Shown here one piece after another: positions 52,179-63,863 of a DNA stretch of 64,000 bases. A model generated the notes under the pieces. The model saw only the letters and a list, made by a program, of their open reading frames with translations, was not told where the DNA came from and did not search any database. Source of the stretch: Teratosphaeria epicoccoides (Eukaryota; Ascomycota; Dothideomycetes; Mycosphaerellales; Teratosphaeriaceae); assembly GCA_021401465.1 (NCBI GenBank), contig JADDMT010000003.1:124001-188000 (forward strand), given 5' to 3'. Within the stretch, counting starts at the first letter, position 1; each line of letters starts with the position of its first letter. A program made the position numbers and the translations under genes.

Positions 52179-53094
52179 CTAGTGCGAGCCGGGCTCAGCA
52201 CGCCAGAACAGCCACGCGCACGTGACCCCAACCTTCAGAACCACAGCCGTCCATATCGCTCCCGTCAGCCCAGACGATGTGTATGACGACCAAAAGCCAC
52301 CAATGATCGCACCCGTCAACAGCAAAATCGGCGCAGCCGTCCTCCGATTCCTCTCCGGATTCTCCCTCAGCCCCGAAGTCAACAGCTTCTGATCACTAAA
52401 CAGATCACAATAGATACTCGTCAGCACCACGCTCGTCAACCCGCCGTACTGCAGCACGCGGCTCGTGACTGCTTGCCCGGCGCTCTGAAAGGCGATCAGC
52501 GCCAGGGATACCCCGTTCCAGACTGTGACGGGTCCTTCGGATCCTGTTTGTCTGGGGCCGAAGGTGATCATGAAGGCGGCGGTTACCATGAGAAGGGTCT
52601 GGATGAGGTAGGAGGAGAGCATGACCCAGCGTTTGCGGGGGGAGAGGTGCCGGTGGTATGCGCTGAAGAAGGCGCTGCCGGCGCAAAAGCAGGAGACGGA
52701 GATCAGAGAGCGGATCCAGCGGGTCGAGGAGGTGGGGGAGGCGAGGCCGAGGCCGATGTAGACGGTGTTGCCTGTTTGGTGTTAGGATGGTGGGTCGATG
52801 GCAGGGTGGTTTTTCGGGGTGCTGGGTAGACTTACCAGTTTGCATGCTCACGAAGCTGCCGTAGGCTTGGGTGCTGCTGCTGTCGAGGAGGCCGGTGATG
52901 GTGTAGCAGGCCAGGAGGACGAGGTCACCCCATGTTTTGTCGATGTTGGTGGTGAGGTGGTGTTTGAGGCGGTGGCCGTAGCTTTGCTGGTCTTTGGTGA
53001 GTAGTGCTGCTCGTTCCTGGTCTGCCGAGTCCAGCAGGCCATTCGCGAGCGTTGAACCACCGTTGCTGAGCGTGCCATATGTTGCGTTGGCCAT
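52179..53094 (-). CDS. DUF1275 (YoaK-like) membrane protein
   Basis: Exons 53094-52836 and 52771-52179 give 283 residues; the 64-nt intron has donor GTAAGT. The protein has about six membrane spans. The first conserved block is LVLLACYTITGLLDSSSTQA, then YGSFVSMQTGNTVYIGLGLA, with the Gln-Thr-Gly-Asn motif of DUF1275 spanning the splice junction. Later blocks are GLTSVVLTSIYCDLFSD and PILLLTGAIIGGFWSSY. DUF1275 proteins are common in bacteria and fungi; their transport function is not established. It is divergent from the oxalate decarboxylase gene. Confidence 0.9.
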
Positions 53095-53654
53095 TCTGGC
53101 TGGGCAAGGTGGTGCTCAGTGCGGCTTCCTGATGCGGAAGGTGGTGATCGGTGCCGCTGCTCTTTGAGTATGTTGGTGTATGGCTGGAGTATTGATGGTA
53201 CTCGACTTTGAGAATGCCAGGTAATTCAATTGACCTTGAACACCGGGTCCCATGGAGAGTAATCAGCCGGTCGAGATGCGGTCGATGGCAGGGCACTCGG
53301 CTGAGGCTGGTCTCAGAGGAAGCGGCTCTCCTTGGAATATGGCTCGACTCCCTCCAGATTGCCTGAAGAGTCACTGCCCAATCCCACATACGACAGCAGC
53401 CGTACCCATCACCAAGTTGTGGCGTCCACGGTGTCGGCCGAAAGGCTCGACGGCATTGCGCGAAGGTGGAAATGATGCTTTGCCATGACGCCACAATAGG
53501 GCCGAGGTTCGCGTAGGGGGGTAAACATAATGTCGTCGTCGACTTCTCGCTCAACCGCCTGCACGCACGAGATCTGGCGTGGCAATATCCGTTCAGGTGG
53601 GTTCAATCTGGGCAGAGGTTGGATGTGTATCGGACTTGACTGCGCTCCACAACA
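53095..53654. promoter_or_regulatory. Divergent promoter of DUF1275 and oxalate decarboxylase genes
   Basis: 560 bp between two divergent ATGs. Short frames only. No clear pH- or nitrogen-response cluster was seen. Confidence 0.5.
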
Positions 53655-55112
53655 ATGCACAGTGCAGTTGGTCTAGCGTCGCTGCTGCTGCTGGCAGCAC
53701 CAAGCTTAGGAGCACCAGCACAACACCCATTGGGATCTCATCACAGCCCGTACACACGGGATCACAAAGATCCATATGACCGAAAGGTGGACACCGTTGG
53801 CCGGAGACTCCAGCCTGAGCCATATGTAAGCATCATACTCCCCTTCGTCAACACTCGTTGCCACTCGCTGACAGGGATATTTCAGCGCAATGGCAAAGGT
53901 GCAGATGTGCTTGGACCTCGAAACAGAGACCGTGAAAGGCAAGACCCAGATATGATCAGACCCCCAAGCACCGATCACGGTGCCATGTTGAACATGAAGT
54001 GGTCAGTCGTCACACATCAACATGCTTGTCTCACGACCAATCTCTAATTATTTCGCAGGAGTTTCGCAGATTCGCATACACGCATCGAGGAAGGTGGTTG
54101 GACCAGACAGACTACAATTCGTGAGCTGCCAAGCTCCAAGGAAATTGCTGGTGTCAATATGCGCCTCGACGAAGGCGTCATCCGTGAGCTTCATTGGCAC
54201 AAAGAGGCTGAATGGGCATACGTCCTTTCGGGCAGCGTCCGTGTTACAGCACTGGACACTGAAGGCGGTTCTTTCATCGACGATTTGTCGGAAGGCGACC
54301 TCTGGTACTTCCCTTCTGGTCACCCACACTCACTTCAAGGTCTTTCGCCAAACGGCACCGAATTCTTGCTCATTTTCGACGATGGCGGCTTCTCCGAAGA
54401 GAGCACCTTCTTGCTCACAGACTGGCTTGCACACACGCCAAAGGCCGTGGTGTCGGAGAACTTCCGCATGAATCCCGAACTGTTCAAGGCTCTGCCCCAG
54501 TCTGAAAAGTACATCTTCCAGGGTGAACTACCCGACAGCATTGACAAGGAGAAGCCAAAAGCGTTCAAGAGGTCAAAGCACAATTTCACACACAGAATGC
54601 TGAACCAGACCGCCAAGGAGGGATCTGGGGGCCGCGTCCGAATCACTGATAGTCGAAACTTCCCGATCTCAAAGACAGTCGCTGCAGGACACCTAGAGAT
54701 CGATCCTGGTGCAATGAGGGAGATGCATTGGCACCCGAACGCAGATGAATGGAGCTTTGTCATTAAGGGCCGTGCTCGAGTTACTATCTTCGCAGCTGAA
54801 GGCACGGCCCGGACGTTCGACTACACCGCTGGAGACGTCGGAGTAGTGCCGCGCAACAATGGCCACTTCATCGAGAATTTGTCCGACGATGAGCCGCTTG
54901 AGGTTCTGGAAATCTTCAGGGCAGACGAGTTCCAGGACTTCAGCTTGTTCCAGTGGATGGGCGAGACACCGCAGCGCCTCGTCAAGGACCATCTGTTTCA
55001 GCAGAACCCGGAGATCGGAGAGAAGTTTGTCAAGGCTGTTGAGGGCGCTGAGAAGGACAACATTAAGGAGCCGTACTACAAATCTCCTGAGCACTATGCT
55101 GAGGAGCTGTAG
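53655..55112 (+). CDS. Secreted bicupin oxalate decarboxylase
   Basis: Exons 53655-53825, 53886-54001 and 54059-55112 give 446 residues. The signal peptide is MHSAVGLASLLLLAAPSLGA. Cupin one has ELHWHKEAEWAYVLSGSVRV (Mn ligands His141, His143, Glu147) and GHPHSLQGL; the lid loop carries FSEESTF, close to the SENST lid that favours decarboxylase over oxidase activity in bacterial OxdC. Cupin two has EMHWHPNADEWSFVIKGRAR and NNGHFIENL. Both metal sites look intact. The enzyme converts oxalate to formate and CO2 and would detoxify or control oxalate outside the cell or in the wall space. The introns are 60 and 57 nt. Confidence 0.95.
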
Positions 55113-55333
55113 ACGAACCGTGATGATCGTCAAGAATCGTCTGGTTTAGAAAAGAATGCAGCCAGCTATCACTCTCTTTTTCAGATTCCCATTTAATCTC
55201 ATCAGAGCGTCGTGACTGTCATGAGCACACATATGTACATTTCCATATTTACAAAAGTCCTTTCCATTCCACATACGCCTAAGCACATCACTTTGATCGC
55301 TTCACTATCCCCAACCCCTTCACGACCCCCTTC

Positions 55334-55795
55334 CTAAGGATACTCTTTGTACGGACCGCAATTCGCGGCCCACTTGTTGTCGCGTATCAGTCCAGCATTC
55401 GGATAACAACCATTGCCCTCGAATCTTGAACCCGGTCGTCAAAATCCTGACAAGTCTCACACGCGATTCTCGGGATCGGTTTACTCACGCGCAAGGGAAA
55501 TGCTGTAGACATTTAGTCCCGGTCCGCAATACCGAAGTAGAGAATGTACTCACGTATCTGCAATCCTGCCTCATGGTCACATCCGTACCGTACTGGCAGA
55601 AATCTGATCCGCCTTCTTCTTTTCCGGAACCAAAGAAGCAAGTCTGGCCGGTTTTTGTTAGCAGGCCTAGGATGAAGTGGCAGAGGGGGCCGAAATTCGT
55701 GAGGGCGGAGCCTTGCATACCCAGTATGGATCGGCGACTTGATTAGCGCCGACTAGGAGGGCCAGGAGGGTGAGAGAGGCAGCTTGGAGTTTCAT
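55334..55795 (-). CDS. Tiny secreted protein with six cysteines, four exons
   Basis: Assembled from splice signals: exons 55795-55721, 55643-55554, 55502-55489 and 55424-55334, 89 residues. Exon 3 is only 14 nt. All three introns (77, 51 and 64 nt) start GT and end AG (GTATGC, GTGAGT, GTGAGT), and joining them keeps one frame to a stop at 55334. The signal peptide is MKLQAASLTLLALLVGANQV. The mature part has Cys at 27, 41, 53, 59, 66 and 82, with the blocks TCFFGSG, DFCQYGTD, RQDCRYHFPC, GNGCYPNAGL and WAANCGPYKEYP. Size, secretion and even cysteine count fit effector-like or antimicrobial-type secreted proteins of fungi; no family is recognised, so function is open. Confidence 0.7.
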
Positions 55796-56416
55796 CCCAG
55801 TGCTTTTGGGATTCGGCGGGATCGAGTTCTGGTGGGTCCTGTGCTTGTTAGGGTCCTGGTGGAAGTGGAAAGAGAGATGGACTGTGGTTGGAAAGGAAGA
55901 GAGTCTCTTTGCAAACTCGCGGTGTCGTGTACGTAAGACGTTGCGGACCACAAGACGGGTCTTTACTGGGCTTGGCGGCTTGTGAGGTTACGGGACCGCC
56001 AGGGACAAGGCTTGCAGATACTGAGAAACCCGCTCGGATCAGTGCTGCGAAAGCGCTCCTCATGTCTGAGTTGGGAACGTCCTCAACATCCACAACAGAG
56101 ATCCCTGATTTTGGATGCTGAAACTTGGGTCGTCTTATGTCGAGACTGCTCCAGCCTCTCCACGGGAGGCGGTTCGTCTGAACAGACCGATGACAAAGGG
56201 GAGATCTACAGGACTCCAGAGTCCCGCTCGAACGTGCGAAGAAGCTGGAGCAATGGCTCGGCAAGATTTCATTGTCGTGGATCGTCCTGAGGAGCAATCG
56301 ACCTAGAAGAACACTGATTGGCATATTTCGGGCTAGTGAACACTCATATCATTGAATCTGGTATGCTCCGCGGCTTTTGCAAAATATCCGTATACATACA
56401 AGATTCATGCACCATT
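55796..56416. other. Intergenic region
   Basis: 621 bp holding the promoter of the small secreted protein gene and the 3' flank of the nitrate transporter. Nothing else seen. Confidence 0.5.
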
Positions 56417-58014
56417 CTATCTGCCACCGACCTGTCCCTTGGGAATCGGCGGGATCCAGCACACAAGCAGGTGGATCGCCATGACAATGACACCAATGAT
56501 CCAGGTCGACTTGCCGTAGACGCCGACATAGCGGAAGATGATGGCGAAGATGATACCTCCCAAGTTGCCCATTGCTCCTGTAAAACCGGACACGACGCCG
56601 TTGGCGTACGGGTGGACGTGAGGAACCAACGAGAAGGTTAGACCGTTGGCGCCCTCGAGGAAGAATGCGACACCGACGCCGATCAACAGTACAAGCTCGT
56701 GCAGGTGCTTGGAATTGGTGACGCCGGTCGCAACCAAGAAGGCACCGGTGATGAGACCATAGATGTGCAGCAGAATCTTTTTGGACCAGACACTGCCAGT
56801 GTGTTTATAAGCAAGGTCACCAACGAGACCACCAAGCGGACGGCAGACAACGTTCATGAGACCGAACATCGCAGCCCAGTTTCCTGACTCCTGTAGACCG
56901 AGCTTCAAGTTCAGCGTGTACCAGTTGCCGAGAATACCGTTGACGCTGAGCTCCGTGCCGAAGGTGGAGAAGTAGACAGCACCGCAGACGAGTGTCTGTG
57001 GAGAAAAGATGACCTTGATAACCTCCATGAAGGAAGGCTTCTGGATGACCTCGCCACGGGCAGTGTCGAGCATTTGCTGCTCGCCCATCTGGTGCTCGTG
57101 GTCACCGAAGACGCCGCGGGTGTTGTCAAGCTTCTTCTCTTCGTGGGACAGGGCAGAGGGAGATTCGGTGCCGGCATCGGAATTTCTGGCCTCGGTGACT
57201 GAGCCTGGAATGTCGACGACTGTGCCGTGGATCTCGTGCTGCCGGAGATTGTTCTCGGCGACTTGAGTGCGCTCGGACCACTTGCCAGTGGGAGTGTCTG
57301 GACAACAAATGACGAGGGTGATGGCCGAGAAAACGATCAGGATCCCCGGGACGACGAAGGCGACTCTCCAAGCAACGTGAGGAGTCAGACCATCGCCAAC
57401 GAGGGCTTTGTAGACGGCAGGCATGACGAAGTAGGTGATACCTCCGCCTGCGTTACCGAGACCGGCAGTGAGGGAGTTGGCGGTGCCGACAATGTTCTTG
57501 TCGTAAAATCCAGTCGTCCATACTTGGCAAGGCACGAAGCTGCCACCCAGAATACCGATGAAGAATCGCAGGGCGTAAAGCTCGTGGACATTGTAGGCGG
57601 TTCCAGCAAGGAAGGTCGGGATAGCACCGATGAGCAAGCATGCGGCAAAGGTGTATCGAGGACCGAATCGATCACAAGCTGGTCCAGCGGCGAGACGGAC
57701 GAGCAGTGTCGCGACGAGACCAATGATATTGGAATTCAGGATTTGATTCTTGGTGAGGCCGAGGTCTTTCTTGATGACATCGTTGAGGAGCGGTGGGAAG
57801 GCATACCTAGTGAGGATCAGCAATAGCCCCGGTGAGAGGGGTTGGTGTGGGTGGTGACAAACCAACTCCAAAACGCTATCATGAAACCGAACCAACTGAA
57901 GAAAAAGACACGACCATAGACATTGATAGGGTTGAGCAGAGGCACAGATCGTGCCTTCCTGTTGATAGGGTTGACTTCTGGCGCAGTCCACAGGGTGGAT
58001 GGCTTGAAACCCAT
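56417..58014 (-). CDS. crnA: High-affinity nitrate transporter (NNP family, CrnA/NrtA-like)
   Basis: Exons 58014-57863 and 57806-56417 give 513 residues with about 12 membrane spans. The 56-nt intron has donor GTTTGT and acceptor CACTAG and joins FWSW to YAFPPLLNDVIKKDLGLT. Both nitrate signatures are present: AGLGNAGGGITYF and GAMGNLGGIIFAI. The MFS signature ACDRFGPRY-like block (RLAAGPACDRFGPRYTFAAC) follows span two. A long hydrophilic loop (about 245-320) between spans six and seven is typical of fungal NrtA. The carrier imports nitrate (and nitrite) with protons at the plasma membrane. GATA sites lie upstream. No nitrate or nitrite reductase gene is adjacent, unlike the Aspergillus cluster. 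Confidence 0.94.
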
Positions 58015-59396
58015 GGTGGGTGACTGTGGAGACCGGGATATGCCGTGATGATGGCCGCTGGTTAGCCTTCGTGTCCCTGCTGTGAAGAGTTCACGACGTT
58101 GGAACCAGTCACCAAGGACTCGGTAGGAGGGTAGGGAGATGATACAGTACGGTCGTTGATCTACATTTCAGAGTGCGAACCATCTGAAGCATTAATACCT
58201 CACAACCACGTGGACGTCTCTGTGCATCTCCGGCAACGAGGCAGATGCAAACTCCAAGGCGTTCGTGAAAGCAGAAACAAATCCGCGGATCATCCCTCGT
58301 GGGGATCCAGAAACGGGGGAGATAGATATCGACTGACTTGAAGTCGAGGCACCCAGCGATGGGTCCGGGCTCCTTGGGCCCTTGGGTTTCGATAAGGAAC
58401 GCCGCAAGATTCATCCTTCTGCTTGAGATTCGCGTCTAGAAGCCGCTGTGCAAGACAGAGGCGTTTTCTTGCTTTTGCGTTGTTGCAGGTCGAGGCATGT
58501 CGTACCTGGATGCTTGCACGGCAGGACACTTCCCGGCCAATACAAGGCGGACTAATGTTGGTCGTTGAGCAAATCAGGGCTTATCTTTGGCTGGTTGATA
58601 AGCTCAGTCCCAAAGTGGATTTCTTGCAGATGGCTGATAAGCAAGCGCAACACTCCCCAACTCCTACTCTGCCCCAGCCCATCCAGGTATATGATACGAT
58701 GACCACCGATCCATGTCCCGTTGCCATTGCACAGATTCCTGGAGGCCTGTCTGAATCCAGCGCCTTCAACTCCCACGAATTTTACTCATCACCATGTCTT
58801 CTCTACTCTTTCGCCGCGATGAGGATCTGCTCAATGCTCTCTGCCACCTGACATGTTCGATTCCGTGAGCCCTCCCGCACGGCAGCATGCTCCGATCTGA
58901 TGTCCATCAGGATTGGGGCGTCCACCGTGCAGGTATCACGCAGCTGGACGCTCCGTCGTAGCTTCAGGTCGCGGGCGGAACTTGCTGTAGACTAATGACC
59001 GCTTTGTACACCTGACGTCCACATCAGCACCGCCACTGTTCGCCTTCGTCGACCCTTCCGACCATGTCCGTGAGTACGGCCTTCGCGGCCAAGAATCGGA
59101 TATGCTATGACCGGGTCCAACATATGTAGGAGGCATTCGAAGAAGAAAACGTCTCTGAAAGCACCCAAACAGCAGCACTCAAAAGTGTTCTTGCGTTGGA
59201 GAGGAAGGTCTGCATTCCACGACTATGTGAGGGTATTTTCATTCCTCGCGAGCCCGGCATGTACAACCACGCGGGCTGTGTGTTGAACATGGCGACGTTC
59301 GCCAGCCCTCTCATCGACTGTCCGCTCCAGGGCAGAACACTCTCTGCGCGTGGGCAGTCAAGCAAGTAGCCCAAGCAAGACCTAGCGCCCTCGAGG
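58015..59396. other. Intergenic region upstream of the nitrate transporter
   Basis: About 1.4 kb between two divergent genes. It contains the GATAAG cluster described separately; other frames (such as 58423-58851) have no domain support. Confidence 0.5.
58391..58641. promoter_or_regulatory. Cluster of four GATAAG sites (AreA/NIT2-type)
   Basis: GATAAG occurs at 58391-58396, 58597-58602 and 58636-58641, and inverted (CTTATC) at 58580-58585. They lie 377-627 bp upstream of the nitrate transporter start. AreA/NIT2 activates nitrogen genes through such sites, often paired. A perfect NirA/NIT4 site (CTCCGHGG) was not found. Binding is an inference. Confidence 0.55.
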
Positions 59397-61431
59397 ATGC
59401 GGTGGCATGGCGCGACGACTCTGGCTCTGGCCTCACAGGGGCTGCTTGGCACCGCATGGGCCCAAGTGACAACAGTCACGGAATATGCTACGTGTGGCGC
59501 TGTGTACACATCTGGTTCGCAGACCGTGACCCTCCTTCAGTCTACGACCACCATCGAACCAACGCTTTCGGGTGATGTCAGCGCAAACAGCGGAACGTCG
59601 TTTGTGATCGCAGTCAACACAGCAGATTCTTCGAGGAAACGGCAGGCTACAAAGGCGTGGATAGCGCCAAGTGGAAACACGACCACAAATGGCACACAGG
59701 CTGCACTCTTCACCCTCACCAACGGCAGTCTCAGCGCAGGCGCAGGCGTCATCTCAACTTCGGAGGGGGTGAACTTCAAAATCTTTGCTTCTGCGGCGAC
59801 GGTTGGCAACATCAGTCGGACATTCAGCATCTCGAATGGAGCACTTAGCTGGTCCAATTCGGCGTTCATTGGCGGGACCGCGACTTTCTACAAAACTCCC
59901 TCGGATTTGGTGGCCGGTGCGGAAGTCATTGCGAGCTTTGCCGGCGACATCGATCCAAGCTGGACTTCGATCACGCTGACGCCGGAATCTGGTAAGGCGC
60001 CCATCGTTCTCTTCCGCCTGGGTGAAGATGTCGCTGACCCGTACAGACTCGTCGGCATTATCCGTAGGCTCTGCAAATGTCACTCAGTCGACATCGGTAG
60101 CAACCAACATCATTGTCAGTAGCACTTCTATCACTACTGACGCCAGCGGTCCAAGTGGTCCAGGCAGCTCGAGTCCCGGTACTGTCGGCACGACTGCGAC
60201 GAACTCTGCCGGAGCGACTGTTGTCACTGGCTCACCTGGCGCCTTCACTGTGTCGACTGGGATTGCTATGAGCATCCCACCAAGCTCCTACGGCACCGGC
60301 ATCGTCCACCTCAATGGCAGCAGCAGTAGATCTTCGTCGTCAGCCTTACCAACGATCTCGACGCCTGGGCAGCCAATTGGGCCCGATCAAATATCCATAG
60401 TGGCGAACGTGTCTTCGAGCCCAATAGCCGTCTTTTCTACGAGGGGCAGCATGACCTATACATTCACTCCTATGACAATTGTATCTTCTTCGGCAATCGC
60501 TTCTCCTTCGCTGTTGGTCTCCGGAAGTGTTACCTATATGCTCAGCGCTCCCAGCAGCGCAGCGAGCACGTCGTCGTCGAGCTCTTCCACAGCCGCCCCG
60601 TCGTCAGGCTCTTCAACAAGATCAAGCGCCTCGAGCACTTCAAGCATCTCATCATCTAGGTCAAGCGCCTCGTCCAGCACTACAAGCCCAGCATCAAGCA
60701 CCACGCCGTTCACCTCAACAACAACAGTGGTAGTAACCTCCACATCCACCACCACGACTTCGCAACAGCTGACAAGCTCGCACCTCGCACTCCCAACACC
60801 AACAGCCTGCGGCTTCGGTGACCCTCCGACCACCGATCAAGACGACTCTTACTGTACCATCAATCTGCCATTCACAATGGACGTCTATTCAAAATCTGAC
60901 ACACATCTATACGCATCGACCAATGGCTACCTCTCCATCCTGAACGGGTCGCAAGAGTACCAGGTGACCACACTACCAGACAGGCACATCCCTGCTAACA
61001 CCATCGCGCCGCTATTCGAAGATCTCTACCTCTACGCCAATGCTACCCCGGCGCAAGGGATCTTCTACCAATTCGACAGCTCTGGTGTCAATGGCACATT
61101 CGAGTATTACATCGGAAGTGCGGCCGGAGGATGGAGCGCTTCGGCCTACCATTTCACCGTCGCGTACAGCACGGCGAGAGCGGGTGTCTTCAATATCACG
61201 TATTACAATGTCCCTGACAGTGGCGCGAATGCTGCCGTTGGTATCCAAGGAGGTACGTCGAGTAGCTGCAACTCCGGCTCTTAAGACTTGTGCTAACAAG
61301 AGTCTGCAGTTGGCCCGTCGGGCTCAGAAGTCGCGTACACCTACAGCTATAGAGGGACGCAGAATATTGCTGCAAACCTCAGATTGACGTGTGATACGAC
61401 AAGTGGGTCAGGTAGCTGTGTCGCGTCATGA
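59397..61431 (+). CDS. Secreted Ser/Thr-rich glycoprotein
   Basis: Exons 59397-59991, 60047-61252 and 61310-61431 give 640 residues. The signal peptide is MRWHGATTLALASQGLLGTAWA. An N-terminal domain (EYATCGAVYTSGSQTVTLLQ, then LFTLTNGSLSAGAGVISTSE) is followed by a long Ser/Thr-rich stalk at about 210-440 (likely O-glycosylated), then a C-terminal beta-sandwich-like domain (INLPFTMDVYSKSDTHLYAS, NGYLSILNG, APLFEDLYLYANATPAQGIF), ending LRLTCDTTSGSGSC. The introns are 55 and 57 nt (GTAAGG and GTACGT donors). Without splicing the frame breaks at about 60045, which can mislead gene finders. There is no GPI signal. The family is a common uncharacterised type of fungal surface protein. Confidence 0.85.
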
Positions 61432-61531
61432 TGATTTGATCGCGTATCGACCGCGCGATTCCAGCAAGAAGGCAGCTTCCGCGCCTTCATACTGAACACA
61501 TAGCCGGGCTCCACGACCCATCAACCACGCA

Positions 61532-63505
61532 TCAGCCAGGAAACCCTCCCCTCGCCATCTTCTTAGCCCTCTGATCCCTTCGATTATGATTCGCTCTGCT
61601 GCCCTTATTTGCCTCTTTCCTCCTCTGTGCATTAGCCGTGCTCTGCTCCCCTGAAGGTCCAGCCACATCACCGCCTTCTCGCCCACCTCTGCCACGCCCA
61701 CGTCCGCCTCTGACCCTCGCGCCTCGGGTCCGGAAGCCGCCCCTGCCGTCGCCCTGCCGTGGAGCGTCCGAGTCATCATCGGTCGTACCGCCTCGGTACG
61801 CGGTACTCGCGAGTTCTGTTTGTTGACCTGTACATGCACGCTCGCGGAAATGACGCTCGAGTCTCTGGAGTCGTTTGGGATCGCGTTGGAGCATGACGGC
61901 CCAGCCCTCGATGGCTTCATCCGTCATGCCCGTTTCTCGCTTCATGGCTTGACGGGCTTGAGCTTTTCTGATGTCGAAGGTCCTGCCGAATAGCCCCGGC
62001 GAGGACTTGTACGTCGTGAAGAGCGTCACGTCGGTTTCTTCCTGCGTGACTCTTGCATTGGGTCCTGGCTCGCCATCCGGATGCGCATGGTCAATCGTGC
62101 CCCCGACATCCTCAACATCGTAAGTATCGTCTCTCTCATCGTCGTCAGAGTCGAAAGCGGCTAGTGCGGATAAGATGGCTGCCTTGTTGGGCTGACCAGA
62201 TTCCGTTCGATCAGCTTTTCCGATGTGCAGACGCGAGGTGTCCGCTGCCAATATGTCGTCGTCGTCAAAGACATTTCTGCGATCTGGGACGAAGGGCTCC
62301 AATGGCGGTGTTGAACACGGTGGCAAGTGCTCGACACCATCATGTGCGTCCGCGTCGGATATAGGTGCCTGCTCTGTGCGGTCAAGAGACTGGAGATGTG
62401 GTGACAAGGAATCGTCCAGGAGATGAGCTGTGACCTGTTCGACGCTGTCTCCATACTCATCAAGCAGCTTGAGGATGAAGCCTGATCCAAGATCTGGGAA
62501 CAGATCCTGTATTTGTGTAACAAGGCTCATGCAATGGATGTGGAAGTTGCTGCTAACCCCAGATATCCTGCCCTTGCCTTTGTTACTTTTTCTTCGCGCT
62601 GTTGCTTTCTTGGCCCGTGCAATGCTGGGCATGCGATAAGTTTCGAGCTGGTCGAGTAGCTTGCCAAGCCTGTCTGCAATCTCACCGTCCGCCGCCCGTC
62701 TCAGCCTGGTGAGTAGCGGCGTGTTCGTAACTAGATCTGCCAGGATTGAAGGGGAGGTCTTCGCTCTGTCTGCTTGAGACTTGAGGCTGTATAGAGAGTC
62801 GGAAAGTGTAGAGAGATTGGGACACTCAAGTTTGACAAGGGCTGTAAGACTCAGGTACCCGAAACCTGACAGAGCTTTTCGAGCACTTGGGTCCGAAAAC
62901 TTGACGTATGCGTCCGCCAACGAGTCAAGAAAGTCGGATCCAGTGGCGAAGAAAGCTCCAGTGTCAGGAGATGCGTGAGCGATGGGCGCCAGTTCAGCCA
63001 GCGGCGGCAAGGCAGAACTTGATTGCGATGACCCAAGAGACTTGATCAGAGCATTCTTCCTTGTTGACAGAACAAATTCCAATTCAGCTTGTCGATGCCG
63101 CCAAACGCTGTCCAGGATGCGTGTAAGCGCGGCTTGACTCTTGATGTGCACCCGGCAGAGGTCGGCTAGGAACTCAATATTGGCGATCCATGCTGGTGCT
63201 CTCCCTTCTGAGCTTGCTCGATCGACTAGAGAGAGACACCTTTTCCGGAGAGATTGTGCCTTTGGGCTGCTCAAGGAGTAGTCTGATGGCGGAAGACTCG
63301 CCGCTTCTCTATAGAAAGGTGGTATGAAGCCGTGAAGTGTTTTGCCATCGCGAGTCGCCTCTACGAAGTCCCTGGCAGGAAGTCGTAGATACAGCTCGGA
63401 GAGCGTGAGCCAGGCATCCAGACATGCCTCCCACTCCTCAGGTGCCAAGCTCAGCCGGATGGTGGAAGGGGGAAGTGGTGCGAGCGGTGGCAGAGATGTA
63501 GCCAT
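61532..63505 (-). CDS. CUE3: CUE-domain protein, Cue3 / ASCC2-like
   Basis: An intronless frame of 657 residues. The N-terminal 320 residues are helical (WEACLDAWLTLSELYLRLPA, AWIANIEFLADLCRVHIKSQ), as in ASCC2. A CUE domain spans about 325-365 (VTQIQDLFPDLGSGFILKLL, DEYGDSVEQVTAHLLDD), with the Phe-Pro motif that binds ubiquitin. The next conserved part has RRNVFDDDDIL and later FDIRKAQARQAMKRETGMTD. The tail is rich in Arg/Gly (RTRGARVRGGRGRGRGGR) and ends KKMARGGFPG. Cue3 is part of the RQT complex that splits ribosomes stalled on mRNA (with Slh1 and Rqt4). The 3' end converges on the glycoprotein gene with 100 bp between. Confidence 0.92.
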   Translation of the reverse strand: MATSLPPLAPLPPSTIRLSLAPEEWEACLDAWLTLSELYLRLPARDFVEATRDGKTLHGFIPPFYREAASLPPSDYSLSSPKAQSLRKRCLSLVDRASSEGRAPAWIANIEFLADLCRVHIKSQAALTRILDSVWRHRQAELEFVLSTRKNALIKSLGSSQSSSALPPLAELAPIAHASPDTGAFFATGSDFLDSLADAYVKFSDPSARKALSGFGYLSLTALVKLECPNLSTLSDSLYSLKSQADRAKTSPSILADLVTNTPLLTRLRRAADGEIADRLGKLLDQLETYRMPSIARAKKATARRKSNKGKGRISGVSSNFHIHCMSLVTQIQDLFPDLGSGFILKLLDEYGDSVEQVTAHLLDDSLSPHLQSLDRTEQAPISDADAHDGVEHLPPCSTPPLEPFVPDRRNVFDDDDILAADTSRLHIGKADRTESGQPNKAAILSALAAFDSDDDERDDTYDVEDVGGTIDHAHPDGEPGPNARVTQEETDVTLFTTYKSSPGLFGRTFDIRKAQARQAMKRETGMTDEAIEGWAVMLQRDPKRLQRLERHFRERACTGQQTELASTAYRGGTTDDDSDAPRQGDGRGGFRTRGARVRGGRGRGRGGREGGDVAGPSGEQSTANAQRRKEANKGSRANHNRRDQRAKKMARGGFPG

Positions 63506-63863
63506 AACCGTCTAGAGAGCCAATGAACGGTCAGACATCGCCTGCAGGTGTATGTGTGTGTCGATCAATCAATCCTGGTCAACATGTCTTGCCTTTACTG
63601 GGATGTGTTTCAGCGCAATGCTGCATGTGAAAGCGGAAGCAATTCCGTCGTAAATTCGCACACGTTTGAAATTGCAATCGCAACGACGACAGGGCTGCTT
63701 CTTCTGCACCGATCATCACTTTGCCGAGCCACAGCGTGACCGAGGTATGCGACAGTGAATATTGCAAGACGCGGCGACTCTGACGATGCTGATGATGTGG
63801 CAGTCGTGATCGGACATCCGCCTGCATACCCTCACCCAAATCACCACCGGAAACTGTAGCAAA
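63506..63863. promoter_or_regulatory. Divergent promoter of the Cue3-like and uS10 genes
   Basis: 358 bp between divergent start codons. The uS10 upstream part contains CAAATCACC and a short C/T-rich leader. No supported frame. Confidence 0.5.
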
